DNA from: Bacteriovoracaceae bacterium UBA6200
Lineage (GTDB): Bacteria; Bdellovibrionota; Bacteriovoracia; Bacteriovoracales; Bacteriovoracaceae
NCBI GenBank assembly: GCA_002422605.1
Contig: DISW01000009.1
Span: 13,568 to 77,567 of the forward strand
Direction: 5' to 3'
DNA length: 64,000 nucleotides
The notes below the pieces were generated by a model. That model was not told the origin of the DNA, made no database searches, and saw only the letters and a list, made by a program, of their open reading frames with translations. Of this stretch, positions 54,907-63,476 are shown in pieces. How positions within the stretch are numbered: position 1 is the stretch's first letter; each line of letters opens with the position of its first letter. The translations under genes were made by a program, and so were the position numbers.

Positions 54907-55713
54907 ATGTCTTCAAAACTTGCCCAGTTTTTATACGCGGATCGCTTGAAAAGTGCTTCTTTGATCATGAATGTTATGGAAGTCAGGCAATCAGCAGATG
55001 AAATTATTTGTCTTCTTTTCCCTCAGAAAGGTTTTCTAGGACATATGGATCAGGCCCAAACAGAAGCCGCAGTGGAAGCACTTAAAAAAAGGTTCATCCA
55101 CTATTTTGAGTCAGTAGCAGTATTACAAACGGAATCACCATACGATTCCTCTCAAGTGGTCGAATCATTTTTCAATCAAATACCTGAGCTCGCCCGTATT
55201 TTGGATCTGGATGCAGAGGCGGCCTTAACTGGAGATCCTGCGGCCTATAGTCTGGAAGAAGTGATCATCACTTATCCGGGCTTCTATGCTGTTTGTATGC
55301 ATCGTCTGGCCCATGCTCTTTTTATTCTTAAGGTTCCCCTTATACCAAGACTCTTAAGTGAATACGCCCATCAAAAAACTGGTATTGATATTCATCCAGG
55401 TGCGACCATTTCAGAAAGCTTCTTCATTGACCACGGAACAGGTGTAGTGATCGGAGAGACTTCTCACATCGGTAAGAATGTGAAGATTTATCAAGGGGTA
55501 ACTTTAGGGGCCCTATCAGTTAAGAAAAAACTTCAATCCGTTAAACGTCATCCGACGATTGAAGATGATGTTGTGATTTATGCGAACTCCACTATTTTAG
55601 GTGGCCAGACAGTTATTGGGAAAGGCTCTATTGTTGGCGGTAACACCTGGATCATCGAAAGTGTGGCACCAGGAAGCGTTATTACTATCCCGGAGAAAAA
55701 AGATGGAAATTGA
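54907..55713 (+). CDS. cysE: Serine acetyltransferase
   Basis: 268 residues from ATG 54907 with AAAGG 6 bases upstream. N-terminal helical part, YPGFYAVCMHRLAHAL, then left-handed beta-helix hexapeptides: GIDIHPGATI, FIDHGTGVVIGET, VKIYQGVTLGALS, VIYANSTILGG. Supplies O-acetylserine to the divergent cysteine synthase. Overlaps the rhodanese gene by 11 bases. Confidence 0.93.
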   Translation: MSSKLAQFLYADRLKSASLIMNVMEVRQSADEIICLLFPQKGFLGHMDQAQTEAAVEALKKRFIHYFESVAVLQTESPYDSSQVVESFFNQIPELARILDLDAEAALTGDPAAYSLEEVIITYPGFYAVCMHRLAHALFILKVPLIPRLLSEYAHQKTGIDIHPGATISESFFIDHGTGVVIGETSHIGKNVKIYQGVTLGALSVKKKLQSVKRHPTIEDDVVIYANSTILGGQTVIGKGSIVGGNTWIIESVAPGSVITIPEKKDGN

Positions 55714-56014
55714 TAATCAAAAAATTGCCAAGTGGATCAAGGAAGAAAAATCCTTTAACTTTTTAGATGTCCGTCGGGATGAAGAACGTGAAGCTTCTAA
55801 TCTAGGAGGCCTTCATATCCCTCTGGATCAATTAGAAGCACGCCATCATGAGATTCCCCGTGAGAAGCTTCCCCTGATTGTTTACTGCCATCATGGTGTT
55901 CGAAGCTTGTATGCTACTCAATTTCTCAAGTTCCATGGCCATGATGCTCTTTCTCTTAGAGGGGGAATAGATGCCTGGTCACTAGAGATTGACCCGAGTG
56001 TCCCTCGCTATTAA
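55703..56014 (+). CDS. Rhodanese-domain protein
   Basis: 103 residues from ATG 55703; the frame is open further upstream inside cysE but that part is out of family. LDVRRDEERE, IPLDQLEARHHEIP, active-site Cys62 in VYCHHGVRS, and GGIDAWS. Sulfurtransferase or thiol carrier; linked to cysteine synthesis by position. Confidence 0.88.
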   Translation: MEIDNQKIAKWIKEEKSFNFLDVRRDEEREASNLGGLHIPLDQLEARHHEIPREKLPLIVYCHHGVRSLYATQFLKFHGHDALSLRGGIDAWSLEIDPSVPRY

Positions 56015-56034
56015 ACTAGGAACAGGAGAATATT

Positions 56035-56139
56035 ATGGGAAATATGTTAAATAAAACTGTCGGTACAATTCTGGTCGGAACGGCCATCTTCTTAGCTGTT
56101 GCTTTCGTGGCCGCCCTTCCATTTAATCTTTTTATGTAA
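56035..56139 (+). CDS. 34-residue single-helix membrane peptide
   Basis: MGNMLNKTVGTILV then a 20-residue hydrophobic stretch to PFNLFM. RBS AGGAG lies 6 bases before the ATG at 56035 and the gene follows the rhodanese by 20 bases, so it is translated as part of the cysE operon. One predicted helix; no family recognised. Too short for ordinary gene calling. Confidence 0.6.
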   Translation: MGNMLNKTVGTILVGTAIFLAVAFVAALPFNLFM

Positions 56140-56140
56140 A

Positions 56141-56167
56141 TTAGAACAGATCACCGGTCTGTTCTAA
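56141..56167. terminator. Inverted repeat between the small membrane peptide and the TatT-like gene
   Basis: TTAGAACAGA and TCTGTTCTAA, a perfect 10-bp stem with a 7-base loop, located at the very end of both genes (it includes the last codons of the TatT-like gene). No strong U-tract on either strand. Confidence 0.55.
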
Positions 56168-56968
56168 TAATCTTTCTGCTTTCTTCTTCTCCAGCATGTT
56201 TTCTGGAGTGATTTCTTCAGGGCCATTGCCAGCAGCAATCACTTCATTCAAAACCTTTTTAAATTCTTTCTTATCATCTTTTTTCACCAGATAAAGTTCC
56301 GCATAAAGAACTTTCGTCCCTAAGTATTCCGGAGCTCTCTCCATCGCTTCGTGGAATTTCTTCTTACTTTTTTTCATGTCACCACCAGCAATTGAAGGGG
56401 CCAGAGCATAGAAACCTCCCCAATAACGTGGAACTGCGGCGTAATAGAAATCAGGTTTTAGTTTTTCGACTTTTTTAATCATCGCCAGAATCTGCCCTTT
56501 ATATTTTAAAGAAGACATAATTCCATTAAGACGCGCCCACTTTCCTAAAGCAGCTGCCGTCCAATATAAAATGGTCACATCCTTTTCAGTCAGCTTATCA
56601 ATCGCCTCTTCAATATCTTTTGAGGCCAGTTTTTTAAATTCAGGATTGAGGGCCAGACCATTCTCACCAAAGGAGCGTGCTTTTTCAAAATTTCTTTTTT
56701 TAAGGTCTTCATTAGTAATATGCAATTCTGCCAGAGTGAAATAGCCTCGAGCTAGATAGGTAAGAATTTCAAGATTTTCCGGTTCGGCAGAGTGAATATG
56801 TTCAAATTTTGAGAGGGCTTCTTCCAGACTTTGCTGATCTACCCTCTTCTGCCATAAGCGTACTGCTTCAGTTTTTAAGGCCTTGGTTTCACCGGGAGTA
56901 AAAGTGTCCTGGGCCCAGGTAAAATTCATTAAGAGAGTAAAAGCTAGTAACATTCTAAGCATAATCAT
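56141..56968 (-). CDS. TatT-like helical repeat lipoprotein/secreted protein
   Basis: 275 residues, signal peptide 1-19. TPR-like helices, and VPRYWGGFYALAPSIAGGDM followed by HEAMERAPEYLGTKVLYAEL, the pattern of TatT/T-component TRAP proteins. No TRAP permease genes are near. It might instead support an envelope complex. Converges with the small membrane peptide gene. Confidence 0.75.
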   Translation of the reverse strand: MIMLRMLLAFTLLMNFTWAQDTFTPGETKALKTEAVRLWQKRVDQQSLEEALSKFEHIHSAEPENLEILTYLARGYFTLAELHITNEDLKKRNFEKARSFGENGLALNPEFKKLASKDIEEAIDKLTEKDVTILYWTAAALGKWARLNGIMSSLKYKGQILAMIKKVEKLKPDFYYAAVPRYWGGFYALAPSIAGGDMKKSKKKFHEAMERAPEYLGTKVLYAELYLVKKDDKKEFKKVLNEVIAAGNGPEEITPENMLEKKKAERLLEQTGDLF

Positions 56969-56993
56969 CCTTTGATCGATTTATGCTAATAGG

Positions 56994-57566
56994 CTACCTG
57001 TTACCGAAGCGCGCGGAAAGACTGAGTGTGTATTGAGCATCATATTTATTCTCAGCATTCCTGATCATGGTCGCTCCAGCATTAACGGCGATTAAAGAAC
57101 TAACCGCGACTTGTACGCCTGCACCAGCATAGGGATCTATACGCAGTGGATTTTCGATGGTTTTAGATTCACCTGCAGTCGTTACAATTGTCTCACCTTG
57201 GCTGGCCCGACCACCGGCCCGCAAATAAGCGCCAATGAATTTCCCCATTGGAAAAGTACTTCTAAGACCTAAACTTACTCGCTCTGCGGAGTCCTCTACT
57301 TTTTGACTGTCAGAAGGATAATCCTTCCGGGATTTTGTGGTGGTGTATTCCCCTTCCCCTGAAAGAAGAGTGGTCCCATAAAGAAGACGTGCACCATATG
57401 TGGCTTCAGTAACGTAACGTGACGGCTCAGGATACCTGACAAGCCTGGTTTCGATTCCATAAAGAGGCTCAATCGTAAATTTTTTGGTAGCAGATGATTG
57501 GGCCCAAACATTATTCAGGGTGAGAAGAGTAATAACAGGAATCAAGAATTGTTTGATCGTTTTCAT
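56994..57566 (-). CDS. Outer-membrane beta-barrel protein
   Basis: 190 residues, signal peptide 1-22 (WAQ). Alternating strands from about residue 25, with GLRSTFPMGKFIGAYLRAGG and QYTLSLSARFGNR at the end. About eight strands, OmpA/OmpW size. Starts 25 bases before the TatT-like gene start, in the same direction. Confidence 0.75.
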   Translation of the reverse strand: MKTIKQFLIPVITLLTLNNVWAQSSATKKFTIEPLYGIETRLVRYPEPSRYVTEATYGARLLYGTTLLSGEGEYTTTKSRKDYPSDSQKVEDSAERVSLGLRSTFPMGKFIGAYLRAGGRASQGETIVTTAGESKTIENPLRIDPYAGAGVQVAVSSLIAVNAGATMIRNAENKYDAQYTLSLSARFGNR

Positions 57567-57582
57567 GATTATATTCTAATGC

Positions 57583-58527
57583 ATGATGAATAAATTAAAA
57601 GTCATGGTCTTAAATGCCCAAGATCTCTTCCTTTTCATGGATAAGCACAATCACGAGGCCGGGCCAGTGACAGAACTTACTGAAATTAAATGGCAACTGA
57701 TGAGTTCGTCTTTGTTTTCTAATAAATCAAAAGATAAATGTCTTATGCTCGGCCGAACCATTCTGGACGCAGACCCTGATATCGTCATGATGACAGAAGT
57801 GGGAGGCCCGGAATCACTGGCAAATTTTGCACGCCATGTTTTAAATGATGAGTATCTTGCTTTATCACTTCCCTCCAATTCCGATCGTGGAATAGATCTG
57901 GGTTACCTTATCCGAAAAGCTCTCGCCTATAAATTTGATATTCACTCTCATATTGATTTCCCACTTCCGCTTCCTGCCCGGAGATTCTCTCGGGATGTGC
58001 TTAGACTTGATCTAAAAGAAAACGAAGAAATCAAAATGATTTTCTTATTGGCCCACATAAAATCCAAACTAGATCTTAAGAGGGCCGACTTTGAAGGGCG
58101 TTCACGCAGGATTCTGGAAGTTAAAGGCTTGATTGATATCTACCTGGATCTCACCTCACGGTACCCCGAGGTTCCTATTCTGGTGGGAGGTGATATGAAT
58201 GGCCATGCTGGTGAAACAGACACGGAAGAAGAGTTTAAACTCATTTATGAGAGGACTGATCTTAGGGATATTGCGTCGATCGCAAAAATCCCGGATGAGG
58301 AACGTTTCAGTTACATTTACTTCACCAGGGGTGGGAACCGCTTCGTCCAACAGATTGATTATTTGTTCCTTTCCGACAGATTTGCTCCAATGATTGATGC
58401 CACAGAAACCTATTTTCCACGGTATAAAAACCTGCTGGGACTTCCGCTACCCATCCCCCAAAGGGTTGAGCATAAAAATACCCTGCCCTCCGATCATTAT
58501 CCCTTCCTCGCCACCTTAAGATTTTAA
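57583..58527 (+). CDS. Endonuclease/exonuclease/phosphatase-family protein
   Basis: 314 residues. VMVLNAQDL, VMMTEVGG (catalytic Glu), VGGDMNGHAGE (Asp, Asn) and a C-terminal PSDHYPFLATL (Asp-His) are the DNase I-like motif set. No signal peptide, so it should be intracellular. Substrate could be nucleic acid or a phosphoester. Confidence 0.85.
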   Translation: MMNKLKVMVLNAQDLFLFMDKHNHEAGPVTELTEIKWQLMSSSLFSNKSKDKCLMLGRTILDADPDIVMMTEVGGPESLANFARHVLNDEYLALSLPSNSDRGIDLGYLIRKALAYKFDIHSHIDFPLPLPARRFSRDVLRLDLKENEEIKMIFLLAHIKSKLDLKRADFEGRSRRILEVKGLIDIYLDLTSRYPEVPILVGGDMNGHAGETDTEEEFKLIYERTDLRDIASIAKIPDEERFSYIYFTRGGNRFVQQIDYLFLSDRFAPMIDATETYFPRYKNLLGLPLPIPQRVEHKNTLPSDHYPFLATLRF

Positions 58528-58630
58528 GAATTTAAGCCAGGGCACAAAACGAAAATCTGGCCTTTTTAATGTCTTATGCTATTTTTACCGAAAAGAATTT
58601 TTGATATATTAACTTTTACAGCGAGGATGC

Positions 58631-58876
58631 ATGGCCCACGAGAAAAAAGACCCAAAAGATAAAATTCGTATTGATATTACTGATGGATTCGCAGTTGAGC
58701 GGGCCCTCAAAAAATTCAAACGTCTTTGTGATGCTTATGGGATCGTGAAAGAATACCGTGCCCGTGAGTATTATCAAAAACCTTCCATTAAGAGAGTTGA
58801 AAAAATGGAAGCTGCTGAGAAACGTCGGAATAAAACAAACGCCAAATCAAGCGGACGTGGTTCAAGAAAAATTTAA
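58631..58876 (+). CDS. rpsU: Ribosomal protein S21
   Basis: 81 residues. GFAVERALKKFKRLCDAYG, REYYQKPSIKR and the basic tail match bS21. Slightly longer than E. coli S21 (71) at both ends. Followed by a strong terminator. Confidence 0.93.
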   Translation: MAHEKKDPKDKIRIDITDGFAVERALKKFKRLCDAYGIVKEYRAREYYQKPSIKRVEKMEAAEKRRNKTNAKSSGRGSRKI

Positions 58877-58894
58877 TTCTTAGTTTTTATCAAT

Positions 58895-58938
58895 AAAAAA
58901 GACCCTCCAGGCTTCCTGCCAGAGGGTCTTTTTTTTTT
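58895..58938. terminator. Bidirectional terminator after rpsU
   Basis: AAAAAA-GACCCTC ... GAGGGTC followed by ten T (58929-58938). Perfect 7-bp outer stem, with A- and T-runs on the two sides, so it can stop rpsU (plus) and the lipoprotein gene (minus). Confidence 0.93.
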
Positions 58939-58941
58939 GAA

Positions 58942-59721
58942 CTATCTCATTCTTAAGATAGCTCGTTTTTGATTCAATTTATAAATCATATTATCAAGTT
59001 TCGATTTTTGACTCTTAGAACCTGCATGTGAACGGTAATCAAGTTTCACATAGTCCTGGGCCTGTTCAGCTTGGATAGCAAATGTAGAAGCTTGTGATGG
59101 AATAAGTGAACCAAGATTTACGATTCTTGAAACATCTGCCACAACGGCGATACCGTTTTGTCCTGCACGTGCTCCGGTGAAGATACCAGCAGTACCAACA
59201 ACATTATCAGTTGTAACTACCGGGAAGAAGTTTAGACCTGGAAGACTTTGGCCAATGCTATCGAAAGCGCTGATAGGAACGGCCACACCGATAGCTGTGA
59301 CGTTTTCAGACAAGGTTAAATATAAACGTGCCCCATTTCCAATATTGATGGCAATGGTTTGATTATTAGCAATTAATGGAATCATGTTTCCGTTAGGAAG
59401 AACCGCCTGAGTCGTTTGAACATCAGTAAGTTCAGAAATGTTCACAGATACTTTCAATTGGTTTTGGCCGGAAAAGCCCGAAATAAGCTCCAACTGCCCG
59501 ACGGGAGTCTGGCCACGAGGATGGATAATAGGAAGGCTGATGGAAGCAAAACTCATCGCCCCTAAATTCAAATCTGCGGAAAAAGACATCCACAAATCTT
59601 CATTAACTGTACTGGTTTGAACTTTTACACCGCTTAGGACGTTGGAAGGCGCTTGACCACAAGAAATGGCAAAGAGAGACAGCATCACAACTGTGATTGA
59701 AAACGAGAGGAATTTTTTCAT
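58942..59721 (-). CDS. Lipoprotein of unknown function
   Basis: 259 residues from ATG 59721 (MKKFLSFS); upstream ATG 59763 would place 14 residues before the signal. Lipobox FAISC gives the lipid Cys at residue 21. The mature part is rich in Val, Thr, Asn and Gly and probably beta. No motif recognised. Confidence 0.7.
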   Translation of the reverse strand: MKKFLSFSITVVMLSLFAISCGQAPSNVLSGVKVQTSTVNEDLWMSFSADLNLGAMSFASISLPIIHPRGQTPVGQLELISGFSGQNQLKVSVNISELTDVQTTQAVLPNGNMIPLIANNQTIAINIGNGARLYLTLSENVTAIGVAVPISAFDSIGQSLPGLNFFPVVTTDNVVGTAGIFTGARAGQNGIAVVADVSRIVNLGSLIPSQASTFAIQAEQAQDYVKLDYRSHAGSKSQKSKLDNMIYKLNQKRAILRMR

Positions 59722-59920
59722 GGATCTACCCAAAACGAGACTTTGTCTCTTAGATGATAACAATCCGGCTCTTCAACAAACGTCCAACTTGAAAAATACG
59801 TGCAACCGCAGGATTAATATCGGAATAATTCAGTGCATCATTCTAGGCACGTTCTAAAAATATTGCAAGCACAAAGTTGAGTAGACAGATCTACCTCTCA
59901 AGAGGCATTCTCCTAACTCT

Positions 59921-60577
59921 ATGAAAGAGTTAAAGTTTTACTTCGATTTTTTATCTCCATTTTCTTATTTTGCGTGGGCCAGAACTCAAAAGATGGCAGA
60001 AGAATTGAATCTCAAAGTCCACTACCACCCTGTGGCCTTGGGGCCCCTTCTGAATCATTGGCAAATTAAAGGGCCTGGGGAAGTAACTCCTAAGAGAGAG
60101 TTTCTCTTAAAACAGTGTCTTCGTTATGCGGCTTCGATGGACCTACCTTTTACCACTCCGAAAACCCATCCTTTCAATTCTCTGTATGCTCTTCGTCTCG
60201 CCTTAAAAGGAGTGGCAGGAGATCATCAGGAAAGAGTTATTGAAACACTTTGGAAGGCCGGCTGGCAAAAACGAATAGATATGGGTGAGCCGGAAGAACT
60301 TCTTGCTGAACTTCGAGCTCAGAATCTTCCGGCAGAAGAACTCTATGAGAAAAGTTTCACTAAAGAGGCAAAAGTGGAATTAAAAAAGAACATTCAAGAA
60401 GCGATTGAATTCGGAGCTTTTGGTGTTCCCACTATGGTGGTGGATAACGAACTCTTTTGGGGAAATGATTCTCTGAATGAATTAAAAAACTATATTTTAG
60501 GAAAAGACCTTCTTGATCGGGAAAAGCTTGAAACCCTTCTTGCGAATACTCCTCGAGCAGCGACACAATCTCTATGA
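59921..60577 (+). CDS. DsbA/HCCA-isomerase-like protein
   Basis: 218 residues. Begins FYFDFLSPFSYFAW, the 2-hydroxychromene-2-carboxylate isomerase start (Ser in place of the CxxC), and later FGAFGVPTMVVDNELFWGND. Glutathione-linked isomerase family. ATGA overlap with the next gene. Confidence 0.88.
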   Translation: MKELKFYFDFLSPFSYFAWARTQKMAEELNLKVHYHPVALGPLLNHWQIKGPGEVTPKREFLLKQCLRYAASMDLPFTTPKTHPFNSLYALRLALKGVAGDHQERVIETLWKAGWQKRIDMGEPEELLAELRAQNLPAEELYEKSFTKEAKVELKKNIQEAIEFGAFGVPTMVVDNELFWGNDSLNELKNYILGKDLLDREKLETLLANTPRAATQSL

Positions 60578-61029
60578 AAAAACTTATTCTAGCAGCTTTT
60601 ATTTCATTTCCAGTCCTGGCAGTTGAACTCAATTTTATAGGTCCCTGTTCGGAAGAATTTATTATGAGAACTCAGGTCACTGAGGAATTTAATCATGTGG
60701 GAGACCTGACCATTGCCACCCTCAATAAGTATAAAATTCCGTTTCATGGTTACCCGGAAGGCATGGCCTCGGTTTTTGGTTTCGGTAATTATATGGAAAC
60801 CTTGGCCGATAATGAATTCAGGGCCTATGGCTGGTGCTTTAAAGTGGATGGAGTCATGCCTGAAGTCTTTCCTTATGAAGCCTATTTAACTCCTGAGACG
60901 AAAACGATCAGCTGGATCTATGGTTATTCACATTTCAAAAATGGCGAATGGCTTTCCCAGTGTGAAGAGGCTTTTAAGGTAAAACCCAAAGAGCTTTGCG
61001 AGAATCTGAGCACGGGAATCAAGCTTTAA
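60574..61029 (+). CDS. Small secreted protein with DUF4430-like fold
   Basis: 151 residues, signal peptide 1-16. YGWCFKVDGVMPEVFPYEAYL and ISWIYGYSHFKNGEW resemble DUF4430 domains (transcobalamin-like C-terminal). Cysteines at GPCSE, GWCF, SQCEE and LCEN. Function unknown. ATGA overlap with the upstream isomerase gene. Confidence 0.65.
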   Translation: MKKLILAAFISFPVLAVELNFIGPCSEEFIMRTQVTEEFNHVGDLTIATLNKYKIPFHGYPEGMASVFGFGNYMETLADNEFRAYGWCFKVDGVMPEVFPYEAYLTPETKTISWIYGYSHFKNGEWLSQCEEAFKVKPKELCENLSTGIKL

Positions 61030-61080
61030 GAACTCAGCTTTAACTTCCCTTTGCCCGATAAATGCTTTAAAGGTAAAAGT

Positions 61081-62709
61081 ATGCCTAAAGCAAGTAAGAT
61101 AGATCTTCTCACAGATCACCTCATAAAAATTATCGCCGAAACGAATGGTATTTCATTGGTAGACACGCTGGAACTCGCTCTAATGGGAGAATCCAAAGAC
61201 GATCAACCTATTGTGAAAAAAGCGATTCAAGAATTTAAACGACTCATTAATGATTTCCAATCCAATGAAATTGAAATTAAAACTCTTCTTAATCATCCTG
61301 TTTCCTCTGCACTAGGAAATTTCTTCAAGCGTTTTCCTAAGTCTTATATTGAGGAACATATTCACTTAACCGGATCCTTAACAGCTGATTTCATTCATCC
61401 TCATCTGATGAAACTTCTTAAAGGACCTGATAAAGAAATTTATTTTAATATCATCAACAAGGTATACGGCGAAGGAACAGCTCAAAGTATTGAGACAATT
61501 GAAGATGTCGACAACCTAGTCCGTCTTAAAGAAGATGAACTCTTTGACCGTTATTTAAAAATCCTTCTATTACCAAAACTGATTCTCACCACAAGAAAAA
61601 TGCACGAGGAAGCGGCCTATCATATGGCCTCTGATCTCTATCATAATTTCAATGTCGGAATGATACGACTCAAGTTCACTCTTTCTCGAGCGAATCAAAG
61701 TGCTGATGAACAAATTCCAGGATTAGAAAATCTAACCGAAGAAGATGTCGTGCTGGGCCTTTACGATGGTTATATGCGCTTTAAAAAAGAGCATCCAGAG
61801 TTCGATTTTGTTCTCTCTCCTTGTTTTAGAAAAGAAGCAAACTTCTTTGATGGCGCTAACTTCCCTACTAAAAAAGATCACTTCCTTCATCAAGTGGATG
61901 CAATTCTTGCAATGCTGGATAAGCACCCCTTTCTTGTTCCTTACTTATGCGAAGTCGATACCGTAGGCTCGGAAAAAGATCTTTACCGTAAGGGTCACTT
62001 TGCAGAAATGCAGCAGGGTTTCAGAAAGCTTCACTTTAAAGGTTTTAAAATCCGCTCTCACCATGGTGAAACCTGGCACACTTTAAAAAAAGGTGTTCAG
62101 GCCGTGGATAATGCCCTCAACATATGGCACATCGACACTCTTGAGCACGGTCTCTCACTGGGAATTAACCCTAACTACTATTTTCATTCTCTTTACCGTC
62201 GTCTCCTGATTGAAAACGAGCGTGGAGCAAAGATTAAAGAAAACTCAATTGACTGGAAAGAGTTGATGGATATGGATTGGCGTGAACACACTCAAGTTCG
62301 CGAAAAACTTTTCCAGGGAATACCATTAACAGATGAGGAGAAACGAGAGTTTGTTAAAGTGAAGTTCCACATGGCCCGTGAAGTGGAACATTATCAGCAC
62401 GATGTTTTAAACCGTATGATAAATAAAGGTGTGAGTTTAATTTCTCTCCCTTCTTCCAATAATAAATTGACTGATAACTTTGAAGACTACAAAGACCATC
62501 CCTTCTCCTGGTGGGAAAAGAAGGGTCTTAAGCTCGGAATGGGAACTGATAACTATGTCACTCTGAATACCAATTATATTCAGGAACTCTTAATCATCCT
62601 TTACACTGATGCAGAGAATTTAAAAATCACCAAGCTCTTAATGGTTGCCACCGGGGAAACCCGACGTCCCTACTTGTCTCAGCTTCTGTGGAAAATGCGT
62701 CAAACCTGA
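61081..62709 (+). CDS. Adenosine deaminase-like amidohydrolase (large form)
   Basis: 542 residues from ATG 61081 with AAAGG upstream; a TTG at 61051 precedes it. Deaminase-type metal motif EEHIHLTGSL (His93, His95), a RSHHGET stretch in the HxGE place, LEHGLSLG for the GHG site, LPSSNNKLT and GMGTDN for the second Asp. The chain is much longer than usual (about 340), with an N-terminal addition and an insert. Substrate may not be adenosine. Confidence 0.78.
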   Translation: MPKASKIDLLTDHLIKIIAETNGISLVDTLELALMGESKDDQPIVKKAIQEFKRLINDFQSNEIEIKTLLNHPVSSALGNFFKRFPKSYIEEHIHLTGSLTADFIHPHLMKLLKGPDKEIYFNIINKVYGEGTAQSIETIEDVDNLVRLKEDELFDRYLKILLLPKLILTTRKMHEEAAYHMASDLYHNFNVGMIRLKFTLSRANQSADEQIPGLENLTEEDVVLGLYDGYMRFKKEHPEFDFVLSPCFRKEANFFDGANFPTKKDHFLHQVDAILAMLDKHPFLVPYLCEVDTVGSEKDLYRKGHFAEMQQGFRKLHFKGFKIRSHHGETWHTLKKGVQAVDNALNIWHIDTLEHGLSLGINPNYYFHSLYRRLLIENERGAKIKENSIDWKELMDMDWREHTQVREKLFQGIPLTDEEKREFVKVKFHMAREVEHYQHDVLNRMINKGVSLISLPSSNNKLTDNFEDYKDHPFSWWEKKGLKLGMGTDNYVTLNTNYIQELLIILYTDAENLKITKLLMVATGETRRPYLSQLLWKMRQT

Positions 62710-62787
62710 GCATCGACTCCCCGGATATACCCTCATTCCCCTCTTAGTGTTTTCATGAATGCACCTTAATCAGAGAGAGGAGTACAT

Positions 62788-63318
62788 ATGGAAAAGACTA
62801 AAAACACGGAATCGAAAGGCAACGGTCTACTTAAAGTTTTTCTGGCGGATACCTTTGTTCTTTATATGAAAACATATGCCGTTCATTGGAACTATAAAGG
62901 GGCCAAATTCTTCTCTGTCCACCGGTTAACAGAAGAGCATTATGCGGAACTGGCCGCGGCGATTGACGAGATCGCAGAAAGAATCCGCGCCCTAGGTGAT
63001 GAAGCCCCATTCTCTCTTAAAGCAATTATGGGAGCGACAGACATGGATGAGATGAGATCCAGAGAAGCCAGTGATGACCATGCTTTACGTGAGTTAATTG
63101 ATGGTCACAATATGCTCTCTAAAAAGGCGAAAGAAGCAGCTGATGTTCTGGAATCCAGTGGCGACTTATACAGCACAGATATTATGATAAAAAGAATTGG
63201 TTCTCACGATAAAGCCGCATGGATGCTTAGAAGTTTCTTATCTGGGCAACCAAAATCGGAGCAACCTTTTTCACCAGAACAGATAACTAAGAACGTAAAT
63301 CAAGAGTCCAGACAATAG
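62788..63318 (+). CDS. dps: Dps-family ferritin-like protein
   Basis: 176 residues. LLKVFLADTFVLYMKTYAVHW (ferroxidase His), then FFSVHRLTEEHYAELAAAID (Asp/Glu ligands) and GDEAPFSLKAIM. Forms iron-storing, DNA-protecting spheres. RBS GAGAGGAG before the ATG. Confidence 0.93.
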   Translation: MEKTKNTESKGNGLLKVFLADTFVLYMKTYAVHWNYKGAKFFSVHRLTEEHYAELAAAIDEIAERIRALGDEAPFSLKAIMGATDMDEMRSREASDDHALRELIDGHNMLSKKAKEAADVLESSGDLYSTDIMIKRIGSHDKAAWMLRSFLSGQPKSEQPFSPEQITKNVNQESRQ

Positions 63319-63323
63319 GAAGC

Positions 63324-63355
63324 AACTCCGGGAAAATCAAACTTTTCCCGGAGTT
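63324..63355. terminator. Strong hairpin after dps
   Basis: AACTCCGGGAAAA-TCAAAC-TTTTCCCGGAGTT: a perfect 13-bp stem with a 6-base loop, 6 bases after the dps stop. The U-run is the stem's own TTTT only. Confidence 0.75.
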
Positions 63356-63476
63356 CACTTCCCTTTAAAATAAATAGAAGTTCCCGTCCCCTTTAGGGCC
63401 TCATTGAGAACCAAAGACAGAGTATAAGGTTCTTCCCCGGTAGAACAGGCCGAACATCAAGCATTTATTAGTTCTC

